Shown one piece after another: positions 43,719 through 52,469 of a DNA stretch of 64,000 nucleotides. The notes beneath the pieces are model-generated. The model did not search any database and was not told where the DNA came from. It worked only from the letters and a program-made list of their open reading frames with translations. The position numbers and the translations under genes were made by a program. How positions within the stretch are numbered: position 1 is the stretch's first letter; each line of letters starts with the position of its first letter. This DNA is from Bacteroidales bacterium (GTDB lineage Bacteria > Bacteroidota > Bacteroidia > Bacteroidales > UBA932), in assembly GCA_017459075.1 (NCBI GenBank), contig JAFUDQ010000009.1, positions 45,759-109,758 of the forward strand, given 5' to 3'.

Positions 43719-44588
43719 ATGAGTTTGAAAATCGTTGTCCTGGCCAAGCAAGTGCCGGACACCAGAAATGTTGGGAAAGATGCTATGACCCCGGAAGGCA
43801 CCGTTAACCGTGCCGCCCTTCCGGCCATCTTCAACCCGGATGACCTGAACGCCCTTGAGCAGGCGCTCAGATTGAAAGAACAGAATCCCGGCTCTACCGT
43901 AGGCGTACTCACCATGGGCCCGCCCCGTGCCGGTGAAATAATCCGTCAGGGCCTCTATCGTGGCGCTGACACAGGCTGGCTTCTCACAGACCGCCTCTTC
44001 GCAGGCGCAGACACGCTGGCCACTTCTTACGCCCTTTCAACCGCAATCAAGAAAATCGGCAAGGTAGACATCGTCCTCGGTGGCCGTCAGGCTATCGATG
44101 GTGATACCGCCCAGGTCGGCCCCCAGGTAGCGCAGAAACTTGGCTTGAACCAGGTTACATACGCAGAGGAAATTCTTGAGGTTAAGGACGGTATGGCAAC
44201 CATCCGCCGCCGCATTGACGGAGGCCAGGAGACCGTTCAGGTTCCCCTTCCGGTGCTCATCACCGTTAACGGAACAGCCGCTCCCTGCCGCCCCCAGAAT
44301 GTGAAACTGGTGATGAAGTACAAATACGCCACCTGCCCTATGGAAAGGGTGGAGAACGATCCCCGAGCCAACCTTTATGAGGAACGTCCTTACCTTACAC
44401 TCAACCAGTGGAGTGTGGCCGATGTTGACGGGGATCCCGCCCAGTGCGGTCTCGCCGGCTCACCTACCAAGGTTAAGACCGTCCAGAACATCGTATTCCA
44501 GGCCAAGGAGAGCAAGACCCTCACTGCATCGGATGCAGACATCGACGGCATCGTGAAAGAATTGTTGAAAGAAAAAATTATCGGTTAG
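43719..44588 (+). CDS. etfB: Electron transfer flavoprotein subunit beta
   Basis: The 289-aa protein binds AMP and forms the heterodimer with EtfA that carries electrons from acyl-CoA dehydrogenases. The N-terminal fold (KIVVLAKQVPDTRNV) and the family signature region VDIVLGGRQAIDGDTAQVGP are clear. It precedes etfA by 3 bp and the acyl-CoA dehydrogenase gene next in line. The electron acceptor in this organism, and any bifurcating role, cannot be judged from sequence reading alone. Confidence 0.93.
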   Translation: MSLKIVVLAKQVPDTRNVGKDAMTPEGTVNRAALPAIFNPDDLNALEQALRLKEQNPGSTVGVLTMGPPRAGEIIRQGLYRGADTGWLLTDRLFAGADTLATSYALSTAIKKIGKVDIVLGGRQAIDGDTAQVGPQVAQKLGLNQVTYAEEILEVKDGMATIRRRIDGGQETVQVPLPVLITVNGTAAPCRPQNVKLVMKYKYATCPMERVENDPRANLYEERPYLTLNQWSVADVDGDPAQCGLAGSPTKVKTVQNIVFQAKESKTLTASDADIDGIVKELLKEKIIG

Positions 44589-44591
44589 GCT

Positions 44592-45614
44592 ATGAACAAT
44601 GTATTTGTATATTGCGAGATAGAAGGCACAACTGTTGCCGAGGTCTCACAGGAACTTCTCACCAAGGGCCGCAAACTTGCAACCCGCCTTGGAGTTGAAC
44701 TCCACGCTGTCGTAGCCGGTACCGGAATCAAAGGCAAGGTAGAGGACCAGATTCTTCCTTACGGAGTTGACAAACTCTTCGTCTTTGACGGAAAGGACCT
44801 TTTCCCTTACACATCGGCCCCGCATACCGATATCCTCGTTAACCTTTTCAAGGAGGAGAAGCCGCAGATTTGCCTCATGGGCGCAACCGTAATCGGCCGC
44901 GACCTTGGTCCCCGCGTTTCTTCATCCCTTACCAGCGGCCTCACCGCAGACTGCACGGAGCTTGAGATCGGCCCTTATGATGATGTCAAGACTAAGGAGC
45001 ATTATGATGACCTTCTTTACCAGATCCGTCCTGCCTTCGGTGGCAACATCGTCGCTACCATCGTAAACCCTGAGCATCGTCCGCAGATGGCAACCGTCCG
45101 CTCCGGCGTCATGCAGAAGGCTCTTTATGACGGAAAGGCAAAAGGAGAGGTTGTTTACGCCGATGTTGACAAGTATGTCTCTCCGGAGGCTTATGTTGTC
45201 AAGGTTCTCGACCACCATGTAGAGGCTGCAAAACACAACCTCAAAGGCGCTTCAATCGTTGTTTCCGGTGGTTACGGAATGGGCAGCAAGGAAGGCTTCG
45301 ACATGCTCTTTGACCTTGCAAAGGTGCTTCATGCAGAGGTTGGCGCATCCCGCGCTGCCGTTGACGCAGGCTTCTGCGACAACGACCGTCAGGTTGGCCA
45401 GACCGGCGTTACCGTTCACCCGAAGGTTTACATCGCCTGCGGTATCAGCGGACAGATCCAGCACATCGCCGGAATGCAGGACAGCAAGATTATCATAAGC
45501 ATCAACAGTGACCCCGACGCACCTATCAACAAGATTGCAGACTATGTAATCGTTGGTACCGTGGAAGAGGTTATCCCCAAGCTTATCAAGTATTACAAGC
45601 AGAACAGCAAATAG
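44592..45614 (+). CDS. etfA: Electron transfer flavoprotein subunit alpha
   Basis: The 340-aa FAD-binding partner of EtfB has an N-terminal domain (about 1-200) and the conserved C-terminal FAD domain with VVSGGYGMGSKEGF, RAAVDAGFCDNDRQVGQTG and YIACGISGQIQHIAGM. The gene sits between etfB and the acyl-CoA dehydrogenase gene with 3-bp and 12-bp gaps. Confidence 0.94.
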   Translation: MNNVFVYCEIEGTTVAEVSQELLTKGRKLATRLGVELHAVVAGTGIKGKVEDQILPYGVDKLFVFDGKDLFPYTSAPHTDILVNLFKEEKPQICLMGATVIGRDLGPRVSSSLTSGLTADCTELEIGPYDDVKTKEHYDDLLYQIRPAFGGNIVATIVNPEHRPQMATVRSGVMQKALYDGKAKGEVVYADVDKYVSPEAYVVKVLDHHVEAAKHNLKGASIVVSGGYGMGSKEGFDMLFDLAKVLHAEVGASRAAVDAGFCDNDRQVGQTGVTVHPKVYIACGISGQIQHIAGMQDSKIIISINSDPDAPINKIADYVIVGTVEEVIPKLIKYYKQNSK

Positions 45615-45626
45615 GAGGCAAGAACT

Positions 45627-47351
45627 ATGGCAAATTACTATACGGACCATCCTGAAATAGGGTTCCACCTTGGCAAACCCCTCATGAAGAGGATTGCAGA
45701 GCTTAAGGAGCGTAACTACACCCAGAAGGATCTTTATCCCGAGGCGCCTGTAGACTTCGAGGATTGCATAGAGAACTATAAACGTCTGCTTGAAATTGTG
45801 GGCGATGTTGCTGCGAATGTCATTGAACCCAACTCAGAGAGCGTTGACCTTGAAGGACCGCATCTTGAGAACGGCCGTATGATTTACGCATCCAAGACCG
45901 TAGAGAATATGGAGGCTGCTACAAAGGCCGGTCTCTGGGGGCTTACAATGCCCCGTCGTTACGACGGTCTCAACTGCCCTGAACTCGTGTTCAGCATGGC
46001 AAGTGAGCTTATCTCCGCCGCCGATGCTTCCTTCCAGAACATCTGGAGCTTGCAGAGCTGCGCAGAGACTCTTTACGAGTTCGGTAACGATGACCAGCGA
46101 CAGCGTTTCATCCCGCGCGTTTGCGCAGGCGAGACCATGTCCATGGACCTTACAGAGCCTGATGCAGGTTCAGACCTCCAGAGGGTTATGCTCAAGGCTA
46201 CCTGGTCAGAGAAAGACAATTGCTGGCTCCTTAACGGTGTTAAGCGTTTCATCACCAACGGTGACTCAAACATCCACCTTGTACTCGCACGTTCAGAGGA
46301 AGGAACAAAGGACGGCCGCGGCCTTTCAATGTTCATCTATGACAAGCGTCAGGGCGGCGTAAACGTACGTCACATTGAGCACAAGCTTGGTATTCACGGA
46401 AGCCCTACCTGCGAGCTTACTTACAAGAACGCAAAGGCAGAGCTCTGCGGAAGCCCCCGTCTTGGCCTTATCAAGTACGTTATGTCCCTTATGAACGGTG
46501 CCCGTCTGGGTATCGGCGCACAGAGCACCGGTCTCAGCCAGGAGGCTTACAACCAGGCTGTTGCTTATGCCAACGAGCGTGAGCAGTTCGGCCAGAAAAT
46601 CAAGAACTTCCCGGCAGTTTACGATATGCTCAGCCGCATGAAGGCCAAACTTGATGCCAGCCGCACAATGCTTTATCAGACAGCTGCTTACGTCGATGTT
46701 TACAAGGCTCTTGAGGATATTGAGAGCGAGCGCAAACTTACCCCGGAAGAGAAGGCAGAGCTCAAGAAATACAGCCGTCTGGCCGACGCTTTCACTCCTC
46801 TTTGCAAGGGTATGACTTCCGAGTATGCAAACCAGAACGCCTACGATGCAGTTTCCGTTCACGGTGGTTCCGGTTTCATCATGGAGTACAAGTGCCAGAG
46901 GCTCATGCGTGACGCCCGTATCTTCTCTATCTATGAGGGTACCACCCAGCTTCAGGTTGTAGCTTCTATCCGCTATATTACCAACGGGACTTACCTTGGA
47001 ATCATCAAGGAAATGCTCCAGAACGAGGTTTCAGAGGAGATGAAGCCGCTCAAGGCCCGCGTAGAGAAGATGCTTGCCCTTTACGAGGAGGCTATTGAGA
47101 AGGTTAAGGGTGCAGAGAACCAGGAGGTTTCTGACTTCCTTGCCCGCCGTCTCTATGAGATGACCGCAGGTATCGTTTACTCGCTGCTCCTCATTGAGGA
47201 TGCAAGCAAGGCTCCTGATCTCTTCAGCCGCAGTGCAAACGTTTACGTTCGTATGGTAGAGGCCGAGGCTGCCGCTCACAAGCAGTACATCGACAACTTT
47301 GTTGCCGATACTGCCGCCGCCGACACCCTCGCCGCCTTCCGTGCAGAGTAA
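45627..47351 (+). CDS. Acyl-CoA dehydrogenase, long form
   Basis: The 574-aa flavoenzyme is predicted to oxidise an acyl-CoA to an enoyl-CoA and pass electrons to EtfAB. Family motifs are MDLTEPDAGSDLQRV (substrate/FAD loop), KRFITNGD, and the C-terminal FAD segment YDAVSVHGGSGFIMEYKCQR with DARIFSIYEGTTQLQ. It is about 190 residues longer than typical short-chain enzymes, with a C-terminal helical extension. Substrate chain length is unknown. It is the last gene of the glyA-etf group and is followed by a strong hairpin. Confidence 0.92.
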   Translation: MANYYTDHPEIGFHLGKPLMKRIAELKERNYTQKDLYPEAPVDFEDCIENYKRLLEIVGDVAANVIEPNSESVDLEGPHLENGRMIYASKTVENMEAATKAGLWGLTMPRRYDGLNCPELVFSMASELISAADASFQNIWSLQSCAETLYEFGNDDQRQRFIPRVCAGETMSMDLTEPDAGSDLQRVMLKATWSEKDNCWLLNGVKRFITNGDSNIHLVLARSEEGTKDGRGLSMFIYDKRQGGVNVRHIEHKLGIHGSPTCELTYKNAKAELCGSPRLGLIKYVMSLMNGARLGIGAQSTGLSQEAYNQAVAYANEREQFGQKIKNFPAVYDMLSRMKAKLDASRTMLYQTAAYVDVYKALEDIESERKLTPEEKAELKKYSRLADAFTPLCKGMTSEYANQNAYDAVSVHGGSGFIMEYKCQRLMRDARIFSIYEGTTQLQVVASIRYITNGTYLGIIKEMLQNEVSEEMKPLKARVEKMLALYEEAIEKVKGAENQEVSDFLARRLYEMTAGIVYSLLLIEDASKAPDLFSRSANVYVRMVEAEAAAHKQYIDNFVADTAAADTLAAFRAE

Positions 47352-47373
47352 GCTTTTCCTGATTATCAATTAC

Positions 47374-47418
47374 TTACGCATTTCAACTTGGTGATTTTTG
47401 CTAAGTTGAAATGCGTAA
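47374..47418. terminator. Strong hairpin between convergent genes
   Basis: Perfect 16-bp arms (TTACGCATTTCAACTT, 47374-47389, and its complement at 47403-47418) enclose a 13-nt loop. Weaker flanking pairing TATCAA/TTGATA extends the stem. It lies between the acyl-CoA dehydrogenase gene and the convergent small gene, so it probably ends transcripts from both sides. No U-run is evident. Confidence 0.65.
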
Positions 47419-47441
47419 ATCGTTGATATTCAATGGTGGCA

Positions 47442-47624
47442 CTAAAGCCGGTCTTTGGCTGATTGCTCGGCGGTATCGGCGATGATGTCTTCGTAGCCGG
47501 TCAGGGCGGCGAATGGGGCGAACTGAGCCGCCCGCTCGCTTCGGGGCATGCGGGGATGCCGCACGGAAGGCTCCGGATGCGGCAGGTTTATGATATCGTC
47601 GTATATGTGCTCAAAATCATTCAT
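47442..47624 (-). CDS. Small protein partner of the DinB-like polymerase (YolD-like)
   Basis: The 60-aa protein contains RSERAAQFAPFAALTGYEDI, a motif that recurs in short YolD-like proteins encoded next to Y-family polymerases. Its ATG overlaps the stop of the polymerase gene by 4 bp, so it is translated from the same message. Its function is unknown, and a role in regulating or binding the polymerase is only an inference from the conserved pairing. Confidence 0.78.
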   Translation of the reverse strand: MNDFEHIYDDIINLPHPEPSVRHPRMPRSERAAQFAPFAALTGYEDIIADTAEQSAKDRL

Positions 47625-49021
47625 TTGCGGTGTCCTCCTACCTGATTGTTACGCTCAATGGCCGTAGCCCCTTCTTCAAAATTAGTTCCCTTCAGGATAG
47701 CGTTCTTGCCGTATTTCTGGCGTATGGCCAGGATTGCCTCCTGACGGCGGCGCTCACGCTCTGCCTCTGCGGTATCCTCAAACAGGAAAAGCTGCTGTCC
47801 TTCAGGGTCATCCTCTGCCTTCGTGTTTCCAAAGCCAATGTACAGGCGACGCACCTTGAAGCGCTTCTCTGTGATGCGCTCGTATAGTTGCACCATCTCC
47901 TTATATATAAAAGACGTAGAGGAACTGTGGCGGCCAAGGTTCACGGAGCCATGCGCCGGTTTAGGCATGTATCGGCCATAAAAGTCTTTGACAATCTTCA
48001 CGTTGCTGGCATCGGAGTCTTCAAGGCTTACTGAATCATATACAACGTCAAGGGTTATATGGTCAGTAAGCAAATGATCTTCAACTAGTTCCATCACAAG
48101 GCTGTCCGTCATTTCCTTCATTACCACCTTGGCCTCTTCGTTGGTATAAGGCCTTGAAAGCACCTGGCCGCGGCTCATGCTTGTAGAAGAAGGACGGTAG
48201 GCTTTTATGTCCTCCATTGTGCAGGGCTCCCAGCCCCAGGCATGGTCTATAAGCAGCTCTGCATTAACGCCGAATAACTTGTAAAGGGTCTCTTCTGAAT
48301 ACTTTCCGGAACGCCCAAGTGAGCAGCGGGCAACATCACCCATAGTAAACAGGCCTGCGGATTCAAGACGGGCAGCGGTTCCGCGTCCCACCCTCCAGAA
48401 ATCAGTCAAAGGCCTGTGATTCCAATACTTACGGCGGTAAGACATCTCATCCAGTGCGGCTATACGGACACCATCGGCATCAGGCTCATTGTGCTTGGCC
48501 TCTATGTCCATGGCTATCTTTGCAAGGTACATGTTTGTGCCGATGCCGGCGGTGGCGGTTATGCCGGTTGTGGCCAGCACGTCGCGAATCATCCGCATGG
48601 CAAAGTCGTGGGCGCTGAGCTTGTAAAGCCTCAGGTAGTCGGTAGCGTCTATGAAGACTTCATCCACCGAATAAGGATGGATATCCTCTGGGGCTACGTA
48701 TTTCAGATAAACGTTGTACACCTGGCCGCTCACCTGCATATAGTAGGACATTCGGGGAGGGGCGGCGATGAACGTTACTTCCTGCGACTTTGTCCGCCTG
48801 GCGTTGACTTCCCTCAGGCGCTGCTTAACCTCAAAGAGCCGGGCCCTGCCGGGAATTCCGTAGGCTTTTAGCGACGGCGTTACCGCCAGGCATATAGTCT
48901 TGTCCGTACGGCTTTCGTCTGCAACCACCAAGTTCGTGGTAAGCGGGTCCAGCCCCCTTGCCACGCACTCAGCCGAAGCATAGAAAGATTTCAGGTCAAT
49001 GGCTATATACGTTTTCTGCAT
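47621..49021 (-). CDS. DinB/UmuC-like Y-family DNA polymerase
   Basis: The 466-aa translesion polymerase has the N-terminal catalytic motif AIDLKSFYASAECV and the palm motif YSVDEVFIDATDYL with the essential Asp-Glu pair. A helix-hairpin-helix segment lies around WRVGRGTAARLESAGL, and a little-finger domain follows. It lacks an obvious beta-clamp peptide that I can place confidently. A near-consensus -7 element (TATCTTCG, 49033-49026) lies 4 bases before the ATG. No LexA-type operator was recognised, so damage induction is not supported by what I can see. Confidence 0.9.
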   Translation of the reverse strand: MQKTYIAIDLKSFYASAECVARGLDPLTTNLVVADESRTDKTICLAVTPSLKAYGIPGRARLFEVKQRLREVNARRTKSQEVTFIAAPPRMSYYMQVSGQVYNVYLKYVAPEDIHPYSVDEVFIDATDYLRLYKLSAHDFAMRMIRDVLATTGITATAGIGTNMYLAKIAMDIEAKHNEPDADGVRIAALDEMSYRRKYWNHRPLTDFWRVGRGTAARLESAGLFTMGDVARCSLGRSGKYSEETLYKLFGVNAELLIDHAWGWEPCTMEDIKAYRPSSTSMSRGQVLSRPYTNEEAKVVMKEMTDSLVMELVEDHLLTDHITLDVVYDSVSLEDSDASNVKIVKDFYGRYMPKPAHGSVNLGRHSSSTSFIYKEMVQLYERITEKRFKVRRLYIGFGNTKAEDDPEGQQLFLFEDTAEAERERRRQEAILAIRQKYGKNAILKGTNFEEGATAIERNNQVGGHRK

Positions 49022-49035
49022 ACTGCGAAGATACT

Positions 49036-49074
49036 AAAAAAAATGTCCCGCCGGAATTCGGCAGGACATTTTTT
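49036..49074 (-). terminator. Terminator of the small beta-barrel gene
   Basis: An A-rich arm, AATGTCC-C-GCCG, pairs with CGGC-A-GGACATT and a T run (49036-49074), forming a nearly perfect hairpin with A/T tracts on both sides. It lies downstream of the minus-strand gene ending at 49102 and just upstream of the polymerase gene, so it also insulates the two. Confidence 0.75.
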
Positions 49075-49101
49075 AAGGTTGTTTTGTAGCTGCTACGAAA
49101 C

Positions 49102-49581
49102 TTAGAATTTGTAAAGAAGGCCGATGCCGATTACAAACTGGTCGTAGTCGCTGATAACATATTTAGCCTCTGCGGTGAAGTCCAGCATCTCTGAAACAGG
49201 GAACTGGATACCTGCACCAAGGTTAAGGCCGAGTTTTGATTCAGAGTCGGAAATAGTGCCACCGTTCAGATAGTACTCTGCCTTTACATTAGCAAGGTTG
49301 AAACCTGCGAGGGGATAGAACCACATAGACTCGTTTCCAAGCATATAGTGGGCGTTTGCATTGAGTTCCCAAAGCTTAACATTGTCTTTCTTCATAAAGT
49401 AGTTGAAGGAAGCCTCACCGCGTACATTGTCAAGGAAGAAGTATTGACCCTTGATACCAAGGCCGATATTCTTAATCTCGGAACCGTAAACGAGGTTAAC
49501 GCCGATAGCTTTGTCACCCTGCTGAGCAAATGCGCTGATGCTCATAAGGAGTGCTACAACTGCAATAACTAATTTTTTCAT
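49102..49581 (-). CDS. Small outer-membrane beta-barrel protein
   Basis: The 159-aa protein has a signal peptide (MKKLVIAVVALLMSISAFAQ) and alternating hydrophobic beta-strands ending in an aromatic residue (IGIGLLYKF), as expected for a small eight-stranded OmpX/OmpW-like or PorT-like barrel. Its role is unknown. It starts 30 bp after ppdK ends on the same strand and has its own terminator. Confidence 0.78.
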   Translation of the reverse strand: MKKLVIAVVALLMSISAFAQQGDKAIGVNLVYGSEIKNIGLGIKGQYFFLDNVRGEASFNYFMKKDNVKLWELNANAHYMLGNESMWFYPLAGFNLANVKAEYYLNGGTISDSESKLGLNLGAGIQFPVSEMLDFTAEAKYVISDYDQFVIGIGLLYKF

Positions 49582-49611
49582 AATACTGTTGATTTAAGTT
49601 TGTACATTCAA

Positions 49612-52338
49612 TTACTTGGTCTGCTCGATCTGGGCCTGGGCCGCAGCAAGGCGGGCGATAGGCACGCGGAAAGGAGAACAGGATACGTAGTCGATACCAA
49701 TCTTGTTGAAGAACTTGATAGACTCGGGATCACCACCATGCTCACCGCAAACACCGCACTTAAGTTCAGGACGACGGCTGCGACCGGAGTTGATACCATA
49801 TTCTACAAGTTTACCAACACCCTTCTGGTCGATGGTCTGGAAAGGATCGAAGTCTACGAGCTTGTTGCCAAGATATTCACCCATGAAGGTACCGATGTCG
49901 TCGCGGCTGAAGCCGAAGGTCATCTGGGTAAGGTCATTGGTACCGAAGCTGAAGAACTCTGCGGCGCGGGCCATACGGTCACCGGTAAGGGCTGCACGAG
50001 GAATCTCAATCATGGTACCGAACTGGTACTTGATGTTCTCCATAAGGCGGCCCTCAACCTCAGCCTTGATACGGTCGCAGATAGCTTTCTGGAAGCTGAG
50101 CTCGCGTGCGGAAATGGTTACAGGAATCATGATTTCCGGCTGAGGATGCTTGCCCTCTTTCTGGAGCTCTGCGGTAGCCTCGAAGATTGCACGGTACTCT
50201 GTCTCTGCAATCAGAGGGAAGCTGACGTGCAGACGTACGCCACGGTGTCCCATCATAGGGTTCATCTCGTGCAGTGACTCGCTGCGCTTCTCTACCTCTT
50301 CTACAGTAATGCCAAGCTCTTTTGCAATCTCTTTCTTCTTCTCTTCTGTCTGGGGAACGAACTCATGGAGAGGCGGGTCAAGGAGACGGAATACAACAGG
50401 CTTGCCGTCCATGATAGCCAGGGTGCTCTTAACAGCGGCCTTGATGTAAGGCTCAAGGTCTGCAAGGGCGCGGCGGCGCTCCTCATCGGTATCGCAAAGA
50501 ATCATCTTACGCATCTTTGCAAGAGGGAGCTCTGCGTTCTTGCCGTAGAACATATGCTCAATACGGAAGAGGCCGATACCCTCTGCACCGAACTTCATTG
50601 CACGTGCAGCATCCTCAGGAGTATCTGCGTTGGTGCGGATTCCAAGCTTGCGGAACTTGTCAACGATAGCCATGAACTTGTTGAACAGAGGGTTCTCTGT
50701 TGCATCCATCGTGTCTATGCGCTCTGCGTAAACAAGACCCTTCTTGCCGTTGAGGCTGATCCAGTCGCCTTCAACATATTTTTTACCACCCTCTCCGAAG
50801 GTAACGTAACCTTCCTCGAAGTTGATCTTCATTGCATCGCAACCTACGATGCAGCACTTACCCCAACCACGGGCAACAAGGGCTGCGTGAGAGGTCATAC
50901 CGCCACGCATGGTAAGGATACCTGCACTTGCGCGCATACCCTCAATGTCCTCAGGAGAAGTCTCTTCACGGATAAGGATGGTCTTGCGGCCTTCCTTCAT
51001 AGCCTGCATGGCAGCCTCTGAAGTGAATACGATTGTACCTACTGCACCACCAGGTGAAGCGGGGAGACCCTGTGCAACAACAGTTGCCTTCTTCTCTGAA
51101 GCGGGGTCAAGGATAGGGTGAAGAACCTCGTCAAGCTGGTTGGGAGCAACGCGCATAACAGCGGTCTTCTCATCAATCAGACCCTCATCAAGCATATCCA
51201 TTGCCATCTGGAGGGCTGCAAGGCCGGTACGCTTTCCGTTACGGCACTGGAGCATCCAGAGCTTGCCTTCCTGGATTGTGAACTCGATGTCCTGCATATC
51301 GTGGAAGTGCTGCTCAAGGCGAAGGCGGATGTCGTCAAGCTCTTTGTAAACCTCAGGCATTGCTGTCTCAAGGGAAGCAAGAGCCTTGTTCTTCTCACTC
51401 TTGGTAGCCTCGTTAAGAGGGTTAGGAGTACGGATACCGGCAACTACGTCTTCTCCCTGGGCATTGATAAGCCACTCACCGTAGAACTTGTTGTCTCCGT
51501 TTGCAGGGTTACGGGAGAATGCAACACCGGTAGCAGATGTGTTACCCATGTTACCGAATACCATTGACTGAACGTTTACAGCTGTACCCCAGTCATCCGG
51601 AATCTTCTCAATCCTGCGGTATGCGATGGCGCGTTTGCCGTTCCAGCTCTTGAATACGCCGCCGATGGAACCCCAAAGCTGTGCATTTGCATCGTCCGGG
51701 AAATCAACACCAAGAACTTCCTTGATGCGAACCTTGAAAGCCTCTGCCAGGTCGCGGAGCTCTTCTGCGGTAATATCGGTATCTGAAGCATAACCCTTTG
51801 CGTCCTTAAGATCCTGCATCATGCGGTCAAGCTGCTGGCGGATACCCTGTCCGTCTGCGGGCTCGATGCCTTCTGCCTTCTCCATGACAACATCGGAATA
51901 CATCATGATAAGACGGCGATATGCATCGTAAACGAAGCGGGGGTTGCCAGTCTTCTTGATCATTCCGGGGATGGTTGCAGAGCAAAGGCCGATGTTGAGG
52001 ATGGTATCCATCATACCGGGCATGGACTGCCTTGCACCACTGCGGCAGCTTACGAGGAGGGGATCGTTAGGATCACCGAACTTCTTGCCCATGATATCTT
52101 CTGTAGCTTTGAGAGCCTGGGCAACATCCTTCTTGAGGTCATTGCTGTAGCCACCTCCAAGTGCATAGTATTCTGCGCAGCACTCGGTAGTGATGGTAAA
52201 TCCTGCGGGAACAGGCATGCCAAGCAGGTTCATCTCTGCCAGGTTGGCACCTTTACCACCCAGGAGATCTCTCATTTTTCCGTTTCCCTCGGCCTTCTTG
52301 GCACCAAAACGGTAAACTCTTTTCTTGTCTTCGAACAT
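49612..52338 (-). CDS. ppdK: Pyruvate, phosphate dikinase
   Basis: The 908-aa enzyme interconverts pyruvate, ATP and phosphate with phosphoenolpyruvate, AMP and diphosphate. Domains follow the family: an N-terminal nucleotide-binding domain (GGKGANLAEM, GSRSGARQSMPGMMDT-like), the phosphohistidine domain with GGMTSHAALVARGWGKCC (catalytic histidine in TSHAA), and the PEP/pyruvate TIM barrel ending with LKCGVCGEHGGDPESI. In Bacteroidota it often works in glycolysis with PPi. A -7 element TATATTTG lies 60 bp upstream (52407-52400). Confidence 0.96.
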   Translation of the reverse strand: MFEDKKRVYRFGAKKAEGNGKMRDLLGGKGANLAEMNLLGMPVPAGFTITTECCAEYYALGGGYSNDLKKDVAQALKATEDIMGKKFGDPNDPLLVSCRSGARQSMPGMMDTILNIGLCSATIPGMIKKTGNPRFVYDAYRRLIMMYSDVVMEKAEGIEPADGQGIRQQLDRMMQDLKDAKGYASDTDITAEELRDLAEAFKVRIKEVLGVDFPDDANAQLWGSIGGVFKSWNGKRAIAYRRIEKIPDDWGTAVNVQSMVFGNMGNTSATGVAFSRNPANGDNKFYGEWLINAQGEDVVAGIRTPNPLNEATKSEKNKALASLETAMPEVYKELDDIRLRLEQHFHDMQDIEFTIQEGKLWMLQCRNGKRTGLAALQMAMDMLDEGLIDEKTAVMRVAPNQLDEVLHPILDPASEKKATVVAQGLPASPGGAVGTIVFTSEAAMQAMKEGRKTILIREETSPEDIEGMRASAGILTMRGGMTSHAALVARGWGKCCIVGCDAMKINFEEGYVTFGEGGKKYVEGDWISLNGKKGLVYAERIDTMDATENPLFNKFMAIVDKFRKLGIRTNADTPEDAARAMKFGAEGIGLFRIEHMFYGKNAELPLAKMRKMILCDTDEERRRALADLEPYIKAAVKSTLAIMDGKPVVFRLLDPPLHEFVPQTEEKKKEIAKELGITVEEVEKRSESLHEMNPMMGHRGVRLHVSFPLIAETEYRAIFEATAELQKEGKHPQPEIMIPVTISARELSFQKAICDRIKAEVEGRLMENIKYQFGTMIEIPRAALTGDRMARAAEFFSFGTNDLTQMTFGFSRDDIGTFMGEYLGNKLVDFDPFQTIDQKGVGKLVEYGINSGRSRRPELKCGVCGEHGGDPESIKFFNKIGIDYVSCSPFRVPIARLAAAQAQIEQTK

Positions 52339-52399
52339 AGTTTGACTGTGTTGATTATTAATTAATGATTCAATTATTTTCCTTTTGTTTCACAAACCG

Positions 52400-52407
52400 C
52401 AAATATA
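52400..52407 (-). promoter_or_regulatory. Promoter -7 element for ppdK
   Basis: TATATTTG on the minus strand fits TAnnTTTG about 60 bp before the ppdK ATG. No convincing -33 element was found. Confidence 0.4.
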
Positions 52408-52439
52408 CGTATTTTTATTTATACTTAAAAATCCTATCT

Positions 52440-52466
52440 GTCATTTTGAACGAAGTCGAAAAATCT
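52440..52466. repeat. Hairpin repeat copy
   Basis: GTCATTTTGAACGAAG then TCGAAAAATCT, with an ATTTT/AAAAT stem. It lies just after the 3' end of phoH. Confidence 0.85.
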
Positions 52467-52469
52467 ATT

